Shown here piece by piece: positions 44,901-60,180 of a stretch of 64,000 nucleotides of DNA. The translations under genes and the position numbers were made by a program. The stretch is from assembly GCF_000740895.1 (NCBI RefSeq), contig NC_025260.1:1468001-1532000 (forward strand), read 5' to 3'. Positions within the stretch are counted from its first letter, which is position 1. The number at the start of each line of letters is the position of its first letter. The stretch is from Theileria orientalis strain Shintoku (Eukaryota > Apicomplexa > Aconoidasida > Piroplasmida > Theileriidae). The notes under the pieces were generated by a model, which saw nothing but the letters and a program-made list of their open reading frames with translations, did not search any database and was not told where the DNA came from.

Positions 44901-46772
44901 GAGTAACAACCACGTAAATAACAGCAACGATAACGATAATACTAAAAACACCAACAGCAACCAAAATAAAAACAGTGCCAAGAGTAGTTCGGGAAGTAGT
45001 AGTAGTAAGAGAAAATGCATTAAAAACAGTAAAAGTAGTAGTTGTGACTCGGAACTGAGTAAAAGAGTAAAGTATTTAGATAATATATTGAACAATGATC
45101 ATGCGGATAGTTTCATGGGAATACCAATACCACTGCCATCGAAGGATTTACTAGGGTACTATCTGACAGACGGATCAGATGAGTTGTTCTCAGACGATAA
45201 CGACTTCATAACATTGCCAACAAATCTAGAAAGAACTTCAGATCAGTTAAGTGAGAAAAGTAAGTTTGATAGAGATAAGAGGAGCGTAAGGACGAATAAG
45301 GAGCCATGTTTGTTTGATTCTGATTGTGAGGATCACTATGATACTGAGTTGGAACGTGGCAGCAATAAAAAGAGGAAGGTATTTGAAGAGAATTACACGT
45401 GCATAAATAGCAGTGGTAACACCGGTAACACTATCACTAACACTAGCACTAACACTAGCACTCGTGGCAGTGCCAAAACTAGCAATGCCGCCAATACTGA
45501 CAGAAACGACAACCGAAACACCAGCACTAACACTGGCATTAACACTAATGGCAAAACTAGTAGAAATGGTAGCAGTAAAAACAGCACTAACACTAACACT
45601 GGCACTAATGGCAACACTGTTACTAATGGCAACAGTAAAAACAGCACTAACACTAACACTGGCACTAATGGCAACACTGTTACTAATGGCAACAGTAAAA
45701 ACAGCACTAACACTAACACTGGCACTAATGGCAACACTAACGTTAACACAAGTGAAAGGACTGGCAAGAGACAAGTATCAGATAAGGAGAGTAAGGAGCT
45801 GGAAATGCTGTTAATCATCAAAAGCGTTTTCAGTGAAGATGAGATACACCTTGGAAGTTTGCTGGAAACGTACGGAAAGTTCGAGGAACTACTGGTTCAT
45901 TTGCTACAAGAACAACAGATAAACAAGCACATCTATTATTCTAACGTCATAATGATATCGCTGCTGACCACAATACTGCAATACATAAAGTTTAAAAGGG
46001 AGAGAAAGGAAGAGGATGACGGAAAGGTGTGTGAAGAAGACGAGGAGAAAAAGTACGAGAGTGAAAAGGACGAGAAGAACGGATTCGATCAGTTGAATAG
46101 GAAGGTGTTGAGTGAGTTGAGAAACTATAAGAATGAAAGGGTGCAGATAAGAAATCAGCAGTTTTCAAGAAAAATGGTAGGAAACATGTCGAAGTTGCTG
46201 GGACTGAGACACGACTTTCTGTGCTACCACTGCCTGAGGGGAGGAGAGGTGATCCTGTGCGACACGGAGGGCTGCGACCGGGTGTGGCACTACGACTGCC
46301 TGCCGAACGCATTTAAGCCGAAGACCAGATACAACCTAAACGACGCCAAGCCGGAACTATGTGGCGCACCGAGCAAAGACGAAAGCAGCACGTGGATGTG
46401 TCCAATATGTTCAAACTTCCCAATTAAGGTAGGCAGTAGCGTCGCTAGTAGTTGTTAGTAGTTACACTAGCAGAAGTAGTTACAGCGATACCAACATTAG
46501 TACAAGTAGTATTGGTTGTATTAGTAATAGTTACAGTAGTGACTATATTGGCAGTGGTAGTTACACTATTAGTTACAGCAGTGGTAGTTACACTATTAGT
46601 TACAGCAGCAGTAGTCGCAGTGATAACAGTTGCCGTTCAGAGGGGAGAAAAGAGCTGTAGCAGAGATGTGCAGTTATACTGGATTCGAAGAGGATATTGG
46701 TGGAGAGTAAAGGCCACAATATCAGTCTCACTTCAAATATACAAAAGGATCCAGAACCTTAGTAGCCAATAA
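38973..46772 (+). CDS. LSD1: LSD1-like histone lysine demethylase with C-terminal PHD finger
   Basis: Three exons: 38973-44517, 44645-46428 and a tentative 46641-46772 (about 2486 residues). The FAD fold starts near residue 685: DVIIVGAGVGGLGAASYLRK, then EARNRIGGRM. The C-terminal amine-oxidase part has KYVLVTVPNSL, GYHNKIIMRF (Lys near 1721, equivalent to the flavin-contacting Lys661 of human LSD1), TNWKSDPFSRGSYSYP, and FSG|EYISNSYYQCVDGSYDTS, with the intron falling inside the FAD-binding motif. LSD1 removes methyl groups from histone H3 lysine, producing hydrogen peroxide. A PHD finger lies near 2371-2440 (FLCYHCLRGGEVILCDTEGC, RVWHYDCL, WMCPIC). The catalytic domain is stretched by acidic, Gln-rich and Asn/Thr-rich inserts. 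Residues 1-650 are charged; a SWIRM domain is not obvious. The last exon is supported only by phase and splice sites; without it the protein ends at a TAG at 46456-46458. Confidence 0.85.
42345..42480 (+). repeat. CAA/CAG/CAC-rich Gln/His-coding tract in LSD1
   Basis: Degenerate repeats of cgtcaacagcaa and caacaacttcaacac units encode a Gln/His/Arg-rich insert within the amine-oxidase domain. A second, similar tract lies at 43876-43995. Confidence 0.85.
45571..45740 (+). repeat. 60-nt tandem repeat coding Asn/Thr/Gly/Ser
   Basis: The 60-base lines 45601-45660 and 45661-45720 are identical, with half-units on both sides. The unit encodes 20 residues of pattern NTGTNGNTVTNGNSKNSTNT, between the oxidase and PHD domains of the LSD1-like protein. 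Confidence 0.97.
46437..46625 (+). repeat. Imperfect GTAGTTACA-type repeat in the last LSD1 intron
   Basis: Units such as ggtagttacactattagtta recur. They fall in the proposed intron 46429-46640 and resemble the Ser/Asn-coding tracts of the neighbouring exon in triplet composition. Confidence 0.7.
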
Positions 46773-47253
46773 GATTTATAATGTTGTAACAATAAATGAG
46801 TGTATATAGTAAGTAAATGAGGGGAAATAGGGGTGACAGTAAGAATATGAGAAAGTGATGTCGTTTAACACAACACGAAGAAAAACATTAAAAAAGGTAA
46901 ACACATTAGAACAATTTATAAAAAATTAAAATACGAACATGAGAAGAACAAGAAGGTAAATATGGAATGGAATACTTGAATAAATAATTAAATTAAAAGA
47001 TATAGGGGAAACCAGCAACACACTATAACACATTTGGATAAACAGGGTGGTGAGGAAAAATAAATAAGACAAAAGTGTTTTAAAATAAAAATAAAGTGGG
47101 CCTGGGAGAAGACGGAAGCCCAAAGATAGGAATTTAATCGTATTTACTCTGCGTTTGGAGTGTTAACACACCATACCCCAATTGTGACTTAAACTAAGAA
47201 GAAAACCACTTTTATAAATTTAATATCACCCTTGGTATTTGCGTTAATCTAAG
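46773..47253. other. Intergenic region between LSD1 and MCM5
   Basis: About 480 bases, purine-rich on the plus strand, with no coding frame. It presumably holds the LSD1 3' end and the MCM5 promoter. Confidence 0.55.
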
Positions 47254-51945
<4,692 letters not shown>

Positions 51946-52626
51946 GCCTTTGACGCACAATCTTTTCGCCGTGCCTTATCCTCCTCCATAACCCGGATTG
52001 ACACGCAGAGGAAAGGTAGAAGACCTAAAAGATTAGCCCCTTGCAGGTTACGACCACATGGAATGGAAAACTCACTAAACGCGTACAAAGCTAATCTTTT
52101 AAACTATACTCTACTTTGTCGCAGATTGTTATTAATCAATATGATTATGTTATTCGTTACTATCGTAAAAGCTATTTGTTCATATTAATTGATATGGGAT
52201 TAGCTATTTGTTATATTAATGACTGTAGGATTAGCTATTTGTTATATTAATGACTGTAGGATTAGCTGTTAATATTAATGGCTGTGGGATTAGCTATTTG
52301 TTATAGGAATTGCTATGTGCTACTATAGTGTTATGCTACAGCTACACTCAGTAATAAAATCTATTCATATTTTTAGGGTGGCGTTGCAATATCGCTAGCT
52401 ACAGTTAGTAATGCCATAGTATATTTACTGTTATATCACTAGTTGAGTTTTACTATAAGTAATAATAGGCACTCGCCAGTTGTGGTAAGCTACAGGCGGT
52501 GGCGCCAACTTACTGCGTGGAAGGATACGGTATCACCAACATGTAGAAGTACTAACATTAAGTGCAAAGTGCAGAGTCAAAGGAGGCGCACATTGAACTG
52601 GTGTCGGAGTCAGGGCGCCCTCACGG
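51946..52626. other. Convergent region between polyubiquitin and ATP4
   Basis: About 680 bases between two converging genes. The centre holds a 31-nt tandem repeat (listed separately). A frame at 52443-52676 has no protein features. No gene seen. Confidence 0.6.
52169..52308. repeat. 31-nt tandem repeat downstream of polyubiquitin
   Basis: About four to five units of the type tagctatttgttatattaat plus gactgtaggat occur, two of them perfect (52201 and 52232). They lie in noncoding sequence between convergent genes. Confidence 0.9.
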
Positions 52627-55600
52627 CTACACGATCTTCCCCCTCTTCTTCAGACTCTTGTAGAGCGCCTTGGTAATGCACTCGTCGAGGACCAGCGTCG
52701 TGAGCGCGAAGGCGATCGAGAGCAGGTACTGCCAGTAGGGAAGCGAGCAGACGTGGAGCACCGAGGACACGCCGGGCACCACCGTGAGCGCAAAGGTGAC
52801 GGTCGCGGAGAGGGAGCAGGCGAAGTGCATCCACGGGTTCCGGTTGAAGACGCGGTAGAAGTAGTCCCAGCTGCGCACGGTGTAGGCGCGCAGCATCTCG
52901 GACCAGACGGCAGTGATGAAGGAGATGGTGCGCGCCTGCGTCGCCTTCCGGCCCACGATCTCGCGGTACCCAGTCTCGCCGGCGCCGTAGAGACGCGCGC
53001 CGCCGACCAGCTGCGAGTCCTTGCTGCGCGGCCAGCCGTTCTCGTCGAGCTCCACCCACTTGCCCATCTCAGCGTCGAGCTCGGCCAGGCGCGAGGCCGA
53101 CATGCCGGCGAACTTCGCCCTGAGCGCCGGGTGCAGCCCCGGGTCGTCCGACCTCAGCGGGTCCACCTTCCCCCTGGCGGCGCCGAGGAAGACCTTCATC
53201 TTCCTCTCCTGCGGGTCAAAGTAGGTCAGGTTCGTCACCCAGCCCGTGTACTTCCTCGAGAGGACGTACTCGTAGGACTTGCAGAAGTAGACGAGCTCGT
53301 GGCTCGTGCCCGATGCGTCCTTGAGGTGCACGTACTTGCACTGGCCGTGGATGTCGTTGAGCGTGAGGACGCCCGTGCACAGGTAGAGCCCGACGAGGAT
53401 CGCCGCGATCACCGCGAGCGCCTCGAAGACCGTGTGCGGAAGGTTGCCGAGCAGCCACCACTCCTTGGTCATGATCGGCGTGTTCGGCCTCCTCGGCGGC
53501 CGCTTCATCGCGTCGTCGTCCGCAGGCTCCCTGCTCAGCGCCACCGCCGGGCACCCGTCGGTCAGGAAGTTGAGGAAGAGGATCTGCAGCGCCTCCACTG
53601 GCGGCAGCGTCCTGATGACGATGCTCGTCGTCAGGTACAGGATCTCTCCGATGTTCGTGCCCAGCAGGAAGGACACGAACTTCTGTATGTTGCTGTAGAT
53701 CGTCCTTCCTGCCCGCACTGCGTTGACAATTGTGCAGAAGTTGTCGTCCAGCAGCACGAGCTCCGAGGCTCCCTTCGCCACGTCAGTTCCGTTGATGCCC
53801 ATGCTGATTCCTATGTCCGCCGTCTTCAGCGCCGCTGCGTCGTTGACTCCGTCGCCCGTCATCGCTGTGATCTCGCCCTTGCGCTTCAGCGAGTTGACTA
53901 TTGCCACCTTGTCCTCCGGCTGCGCTCTGCAGAAGACGTTGTACTTCGCCGTGATCAGGTCGATCTCCTCGTCCGGCAGGTACTCCATGCTCGGGTTGTT
54001 GTTCACGTGCAGGTGGCTGCACTCCAGTCCCAGTTCCTCAGAGAGGTCACTGCGTTGGCTGTAGCGATGACTAAGTTCCAGCCGCGACCCACTCTTCACA
54101 GGGTCTTTTTTTAGCGTTTTTGCGTGCCCTTCTTCGTCCTTCTGTCCGTGCCCTTCTGCGCCTGGGCTGTGTTGTCCAGCTTGTCCAGCTTGGTAGGATT
54201 GCTGTTGCTCAGCTTGGTAGGAGTCCTGTTGCTCGTATTTGTTAAATTGTCCTTGCTCTTCCGTGCCGTGCTGACCTTGCTGGCTCAACTGTTGGCTGCT
54301 CTGATGCCGACTCGAGCTCCTGCTCGAATGCCGCGATATCCTGGAGCTCAGCTCCCCGCTCTGCCTCCGGATGTACTGAATGCCTGACTTAACTCTGCCG
54401 AGGAGCCCTGAGCGGCTTCGCCAGCTCGACCGCGTCGGGTAGCGGAAGTCGCCCACCTCCGCGATTCCTATCTGCTTTCCTATTGCCACTGCTGTCGTCT
54501 TCTGGTCTCCCGTGATCATGATCACTCTAACTCCTGCCGACCTGCAGGTCTCTATTGCGTCCCTCACTCCTGGTCTCGGCGGGTCGAAGCTTCCTGTTAT
54601 TCCCAGCAGCACCACTCTTCCCTCATCTCTACCCAGTGCTTCCTCTTCGTTCATGCTTCCGAACTTGGGACTCGACCTCCTCGGGTCATTGGAGCTGATA
54701 CTGGCTGTTCTTTCAACTGCTTCACCGGGTTTTGCGGACGAGGCTACCTTTCCTTCTCCGGCTTCACTGCTTCCAACTCTCGCTCCTCTCTTTCCTGTCA
54801 GTATGTAGTGCTGCCTTTCTTCAGAGTCTTCGAAGCTGCTAAGTTGCGCCACGTCCTCGTCTGTCAGCGGCACGATTCCTATCATGATCACCCTCAAACT
54901 CGCCTTTGACAGTGCGTTGTTCATCTTCATTACCACGTTGCTGCCTCCGTACTTGTCCGTGCTGACTGATCCTGTGGGACCACTACCATCACCCGTGGAA
55001 GTACTACTACCTTCACTCTCATCGTGTACTAGGCCCTGGTCGTAGTTCACTCTCATTCCTCTTCCTGTGGAGTCCGGCGTCGCCAGGTACTTGCAGTACT
55101 TTCTCAGCACGTCCGGCGCTCCCTTCACCAGCGCCACGTGCGTGAATTTGAGTGCTCCTCTCTCCAGGTCAAGGTACTCGTAGCGGTTCTGCGTTTTCAA
55201 CTTGTGCACTGTCATCGACATCTTCCTCTTCGAGTTGAAGGGCACCTCCAGTCTTTCCAGCCTCTCGTAGTCTTCGAGGACTACCGGCGTCACTCCGCAC
55301 TTTGTCGCCGCCACCACCAGTGGACTCTCCGTCATGTTTCCCACGCACGTCCACTTGTTCGACTCCTCGTCGAACACCAGCTTCGTGTTGTAGCTGTTAA
55401 GGTAGCACGTCGTCATGATGATCCTGACCAGCATGCTTTCAAAGTAGCGCACTTTGTCACTTCTGTTCGCGTCCATGTACTTGCTCCTCCTCGCTGCGCC
55501 GTCCTCTCCGCCTCCAACTTCCACATCCTTGGCCAGCTGCGACATAATGTTCTCCTTCATCTGTTCGAAGTCGAAGTCCTTTTTTCTGTAGAGCGCTATG

Positions 55601-57291
55601 ATCTTGTCTCTGAACTCGTCAGTCAGCTCGTCGCTGTAGAAGACTCCTCCCCTGGGGTTGAATCCGTAGGTCGGATAGAACTTCAGACTCGAGTGTGAAA
55701 CCGTCTTATTGACAGCCTTGTTTGTTTCACTCGTTTTAGGGCCATCACCTGCTTTACCCGCCCTACTCTTGCCGCTACTACTCGTGTTATTGTCCTTACT
55801 AGCACTATCGGTGGTGTTATTACCCTTAGCGGTACCCGTAGCGTTACTGCTGGAACCGCCACTCGTACTCGCCTCTCCCGAGGAGTAGAACAGTGTCATG
55901 TCCGTCGTCACCATCTTCCCCTCCGTCAGCGTGCCCGTTTTGTCGCTACATATGATCGAGCAGCAGCCCAGCGTCTCCACTGAGGGCAGCTTCAGCACGT
56001 TCGCGTTCTCCTTCGCCATGTCCTTCGCTCCCAGACTCAGCGAGATCGTCACCACCATCGGCAGCCCCTCCGGTATCGAGGAGGCTGCGAACCCTACTGC
56101 CAGGAGCACTATCGAGAGCGTCCTGTTCGTGTTCGGCCTCGTCGGGTCGTCGAACTTCGTCAGTATTGCCACCACCACTATCGTCACCAGCACCAGCGTC
56201 GAGATAATCCCTATCGTTCCTCCCAGCCTGTTCAGTCCTCTCTGCAGCGGCGTGATCTTACTCGTCTCACTCGCCTTCTTCAGCTGCTTCGCTATCTTGC
56301 CCACCTGCGTGTTCATTCCTGTGTTCACCACGATTCCCTTTCCGAACCCGCTCACCACTGAGGTCGACGCGAAGCACAGGTTCGTGCTGAAGGGCGCGTC
56401 CATGTCCTCCGACACTGTCGTCTTCTTCACGTCCACTGACTCTCCCGTCAGCAGCGACTCGTTGATCCTCATTTCCATCACTTCGAACAGGCGTATGTCC
56501 GCCACCACTGTGTCTCCTGTTTTCAGCACCAGGACGTCTCCCGGCACCACTTCCTTGCTCGTCACCTCCATCTCAGTCCCGTTCCTCACCACTCTCGCCA
56601 CCGGACTCGAGAGCTGCGCCAGCTTCTCCAGCACGTTCGCTGCTGAGCGCTCCATGTACGTCGCCATCGTCGAGTTGACGAGCACGATGAATATGATGAA
56701 GCCTCCTTCGATGTAGTTCTTCAGTGCCAGCGACGCCACTGCTGCTATAAAGAGCAGCACTATTACGAAGCTTTTGAACTGCGAGAGGAATATTTTCCAG
56801 ATCGGGTCCTTCTTGCCCAGGTCGAGCACGTTTTCTCCGTACATTTCTCTGTTGAACAGTATTTGCGACTCCGACAGTCCCTGCACTGTGTCCTCCAGTC
56901 CGAACTTGTTCATGATTTCCTCCGGCCGCAGGTGTGCGTACTCGCTCTTTCCGCTCGTCGGGTGCTGCTCCTCCACCTTCTGCTTCGCCTCGTAGAACTT
57001 ACTCAGGTCTCGCGACTTAACGAACTCTATCACTGCTCCTGGGTCTATGTGCGATTTACTCAACCTCTGCACTGCTTCCATTTCAACTATGTCTGCGAAC
57101 CCTGGGTAACTCGGCCTCGACAGTATGTTACTTATTCTCTTCTGGATACTTAATTCTCCTTCGTCCGCTGCAATCCCGTAATTAGCGTCTGTTGCGCTCG
57201 TTTTTTGAGCTATAATCCCATCTTCTCCTTCATTCAGGTCTTCTTTTTCGCTGGATTCCTTTGAATGGGCTCTACTTGTACTGTCCACCAT
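52627..57291 (-). CDS. ATP4: P-type cation ATPase, ATP4 family
   Basis: A P-type ATPase of 1554 residues from the ATG at 57291 (MVDSTSRAHSKES). The frame is open a little further but without an ATG. Core motifs in order: LLTGES near 281 (actuator), SSIPEGLPMVV near 400 (membrane ion site), CSDKTGTLTEGK with the phosphorylated Asp near 450, KGAPDVLRKY in the nucleotide domain, ITGDQKTTA, and MTGDGVNDAAALK near 1146. About ten membrane spans are expected. The ATP4 clade of apicomplexans pumps Na+ out of the parasite plasma membrane and is the target of spiroindolone-type antimalarials in Plasmodium. Inserts of Ser/Gly/Asn (about 475-520) and Gln/Ser (about 1000-1060) enlarge the N and P domains. 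Third positions are very GC-rich, giving a 453-codon antisense frame that is not a gene. It converges on polyubiquitin. Confidence 0.92.
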   Translation of the reverse strand: MVDSTSRAHSKESSEKEDLNEGEDGIIAQKTSATDANYGIAADEGELSIQKRISNILSRPSYPGFADIVEMEAVQRLSKSHIDPGAVIEFVKSRDLSKFYEAKQKVEEQHPTSGKSEYAHLRPEEIMNKFGLEDTVQGLSESQILFNREMYGENVLDLGKKDPIWKIFLSQFKSFVIVLLFIAAVASLALKNYIEGGFIIFIVLVNSTMATYMERSAANVLEKLAQLSSPVARVVRNGTEMEVTSKEVVPGDVLVLKTGDTVVADIRLFEVMEMRINESLLTGESVDVKKTTVSEDMDAPFSTNLCFASTSVVSGFGKGIVVNTGMNTQVGKIAKQLKKASETSKITPLQRGLNRLGGTIGIISTLVLVTIVVVAILTKFDDPTRPNTNRTLSIVLLAVGFAASSIPEGLPMVVTISLSLGAKDMAKENANVLKLPSVETLGCCSIICSDKTGTLTEGKMVTTDMTLFYSSGEASTSGGSSSNATGTAKGNNTTDSASKDNNTSSSGKSRAGKAGDGPKTSETNKAVNKTVSHSSLKFYPTYGFNPRGGVFYSDELTDEFRDKIIALYRKKDFDFEQMKENIMSQLAKDVEVGGGEDGAARRSKYMDANRSDKVRYFESMLVRIIMTTCYLNSYNTKLVFDEESNKWTCVGNMTESPLVVAATKCGVTPVVLEDYERLERLEVPFNSKRKMSMTVHKLKTQNRYEYLDLERGALKFTHVALVKGAPDVLRKYCKYLATPDSTGRGMRVNYDQGLVHDESEGSSTSTGDGSGPTGSVSTDKYGGSNVVMKMNNALSKASLRVIMIGIVPLTDEDVAQLSSFEDSEERQHYILTGKRGARVGSSEAGEGKVASSAKPGEAVERTASISSNDPRRSSPKFGSMNEEEALGRDEGRVVLLGITGSFDPPRPGVRDAIETCRSAGVRVIMITGDQKTTAVAIGKQIGIAEVGDFRYPTRSSWRSRSGLLGRVKSGIQYIRRQSGELSSRISRHSSRSSSRHQSSQQLSQQGQHGTEEQGQFNKYEQQDSYQAEQQQSYQAGQAGQHSPGAEGHGQKDEEGHAKTLKKDPVKSGSRLELSHRYSQRSDLSEELGLECSHLHVNNNPSMEYLPDEEIDLITAKYNVFCRAQPEDKVAIVNSLKRKGEITAMTGDGVNDAAALKTADIGISMGINGTDVAKGASELVLLDDNFCTIVNAVRAGRTIYSNIQKFVSFLLGTNIGEILYLTTSIVIRTLPPVEALQILFLNFLTDGCPAVALSREPADDDAMKRPPRRPNTPIMTKEWWLLGNLPHTVFEALAVIAAILVGLYLCTGVLTLNDIHGQCKYVHLKDASGTSHELVYFCKSYEYVLSRKYTGWVTNLTYFDPQERKMKVFLGAARGKVDPLRSDDPGLHPALRAKFAGMSASRLAELDAEMGKWVELDENGWPRSKDSQLVGGARLYGAGETGYREIVGRKATQARTISFITAVWSEMLRAYTVRSWDYFYRVFNRNPWMHFACSLSATVTFALTVVPGVSSVLHVCSLPYWQYLLSIAFALTTLVLDECITKALYKSLKKRGKIV

Positions 57292-58140
57292 TTTTATGGG
57301 ATTATTATACAAAATTATTTTTAAAACAAATTACAATTACCGGTGTGTAAGTTCTTTTTTGTGCTTTCCTACTTAGAAATCAACAACGGATTACACAATA
57401 TTTTAATATGTGTTGATTTTCGAGAAAACAAGTTTTACAATCACTAATTTACAAAACTAACCATGAAATACGATTAAACTCGATTTTTGTCTACAATTTA
57501 TTTAAGAGAATCAACGGCCTCTAATCATACTTTACTGTGTACATCACACAGTGAAATTCAATTTATATCAAATGACCAAAATTATTATAACTCTTCCAAC
57601 CTATGAATAATTTATTTTGGTTGAAAACTATATGTAATAATCTGCAAAAATGAAATTATTATCATTTTTTACCAAAAGTCCACTTCGATTAAACTTAAAC
57701 ATCCTTCCATTTACAAGATGTATAATGAGTATAAAGTTACATAAACTAAAAGTTACTTATAAATACGTATAACAATGCCAATTTTAAACAAACGAATTAT
57801 CTTTTCGAGATTTTAAAACTAAAATACAGCTGTGAATCACATTTATTGTGTGGAGCACTATTGTTTATTTCAAGTGTTATAATGGAACCAATATTTACTT
57901 ATGTAGTTTAATTTATATTATAATTTAACATATTAATTATATTTTAAATTAAATTTAAAAATAATTTTTTTTTTCAAAATTTCCAAAGGAATATACATCA
58001 ATATGTCCTAAATTCTTTTAATTGGCCATGAATTCCTGAGATTCCTTTTAAATATCGCTTTTTTAGTTGAAATAGGATTATTTTGACTTTATTATTTTGT
58101 TTTCATAGCCAAATTTACATATTTTAAAATATGTGTAAAT
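57292..58140. other. Divergent promoter region upstream of ATP4
   Basis: About 850 very AT-rich bases between the ATP4 start and the next plus-strand gene. No coding frame, RNA gene or tandem repeat seen. Confidence 0.55.
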
Positions 58141-59740
58141 ATGGATTTCATAAGTAAAGTGTTTCGATTTACTTGTTTTTTACACTTATTTCAAATTCGC
58201 ATAGACAAAGTGTATTCGTTAATGCCAAAAAATAATTATTCTTCCTATTTGCTCATTAATAAATCCTCCAACAATCGCACCTGTAAAATACATAATAAGT
58301 TGTCAAATAAACATTTGAATAAAAATTCAATCATTGGAATTGATAGAAAAAGTCTATTAACAATAAATCCTGGAAATTTGAGTGTAGAAGGCTACAATGA
58401 TTCCACAGTTGTGTATTTTACAAACCTACTGAAAAACAAGTTAAAAAGGAAGAGAATGGATTATTTAAATTACTCAGATCACTGTAAAAACATTAAGGAT
58501 CAAATAGTTGATAGTTATTCTAAGTCCCTAATGGAACACATTTCAAATAAATTCCCAAACCAGTCTCTATTATTGGAAAAGGGTAACAGGAATGTGGACT
58601 TATCGAGCAGTTTAAGCCAAGAAAGGCAAAGGGACGACTATTTAGGCGAATCGAGGTCAGAAGAAACCAAGTTGGAGGATCATATTAAAGTGTTGGACGT
58701 CACCTCGGAAGTAAACAACTTGGGTAAATTGTATGAAAGCTCCATTTTCGGAAGCGCTTTAGTATATTTGGAGATGACGAGTAGGAATAGCAAATCAGTA
58801 TTTGCCTCGGTATTAAGTTCGGCTGATAGGGAGAAAAGACTGAAAGTATTGTTTGATCTGCTGAGTTATGCAGAAGCGGTGGTTTTTGGCCTATTTAAAA
58901 CGAACGTGAATAACTTAAAGTTCATGTACATTAATGAGTTTTTTAACTATGTGAAGAGTCATAGAAATGAATCCGATATTAGTAAGGAGTATTCGGTAAG
59001 ACTGTAAACTTGATTATAAATATTTAGCGCATACTGAGTTCATATAAAACAAATTTGAACAACCTAATACCGATTTATTTCAAAAGTAAGGTCACAAACA
59101 ATGTTAAGGAGGGGCCGTTTACCAATAATCTGAAGCACATGTTGAATGAAGTGATAAAGCTGAAGCTGTTGGAAAGTAGCGACCTGGTTATGGCAGAGAA
59201 GGTATTGAAGGGAAGAGCAAGCTTGACCAAAAACTGGAACGTAGTCGGCGAAGTTAACGAGTTCAAAGTGGTTTTGGACAACATAAATACGCTGGTCAGT
59301 AAGATTAGGTCAGAGACGGATAAGAAAACAAAAAACACGGACAATTTGATGGAAGTAATATCGAGCCAACAACACAAAATAAAAGAGTATTGTTGTATTT
59401 AGACGACTAAAAATAATTAATGGGTAAATTATAAATAATTTACAGGTACAACAAGCTGCTACAAAGTGAGAAGGGCACCTGCAACTTGGCGTTTACATAC
59501 AGAATACCGGGGACGAATCTGACGATATCGTCATCGCTATTCAGGTAGCACACGGTCACACAGTAGCTAGTTATTTAGAGAAATGACCAGGATTCCACGG
59601 ATTAATTTACACTTAGTGGGAAAAACAACATTCAACTGGCCTGTATACCAGACCACTATGCACATTTCCTGGGACCAGATGGGTTCGTTAAGTCGCTGCC
59701 GTGCGGATTCCTTGGAATGGACCTCAACATAACATTTTAA
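58141..59740 (+). CDS. Unrecognised secreted protein with helical core
   Basis: Four exons: 58141-58995, 59028-59386, 59446-59544, 59617-59740 (478 residues, phases exact). Residues 1-27 form a likely signal peptide or anchor (MDFISKVFRFTCFLHLF). The middle is Asn/Lys/Ser-rich and then helical, with SALVYLEMTSRNSK and LSYAEAVVFGLFK. The second exon ends in a Lys/Thr-rich coiled stretch. The last two exons encode a compact Cys-containing end: GTCNLAFTYRIPGTNLTISS, CIPDHYAHFLGPDGFVKSLP, CGFLGMDLNITF. The Cys spacing and Gly-Pro-Asp-Gly motif look conserved, but I do not recognise the family. It lies next to ATP4 and is transcribed away from it. The donor GTATTG at 59387 is weak but is the one that fits the phase. 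Confidence 0.7.
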
Positions 59741-60180
59741 TTCAGTGAAAACACACGTTCATGTTTACGTATTTATATAATCAAATAATTAGTGTGAAAG
59801 TGGAGATTAATATGAGAAAAGTAAAGGAATCATGGAACATGAAAGAAAAATATAAAGTGTGAATGTGTGGTAGAATGAGTAATATAATGTGTTATTTATT
59901 GTGTAAATACACAAATTTTGATAAAAGTAATATTTAAAAATGTATTATAATACGTATAAACTAGATAAAGAGGAATAATAATGTATAATCACTGTTCATT
60001 TAATGAAAGTTGGAAACAGACTGTAAAAACACAAATGAAATACAGTAATAATTAAATAGTCGATTATTAGTAATTCAAATGAAATTAGTTAATTCACTCA
60101 CACTTTATTAACCACTTTATGGATTGAATATTGCAATTTTAGTAGTGTGAACTAGGTTTATTTAAACGCAAGTAAAAAAA
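59741..60180. other. Intergenic region upstream of the G-patch gene
   Basis: About 440 AT-rich bases without a coding frame. Confidence 0.55.

Noticed and set aside
52753..54114. 453-codon plus-strand frame opposite ATP4
   Set aside because: It is the mirror of GC-rich codons of a well-supported P-type ATPase. Its translation is Arg/His/Val-rich and shows no domain.
57292..57312. ATP4 start seven codons upstream
   Set aside because: The frame is open there but the first codon is TTG, not ATG; the ATG at 57291 is the first proper start.
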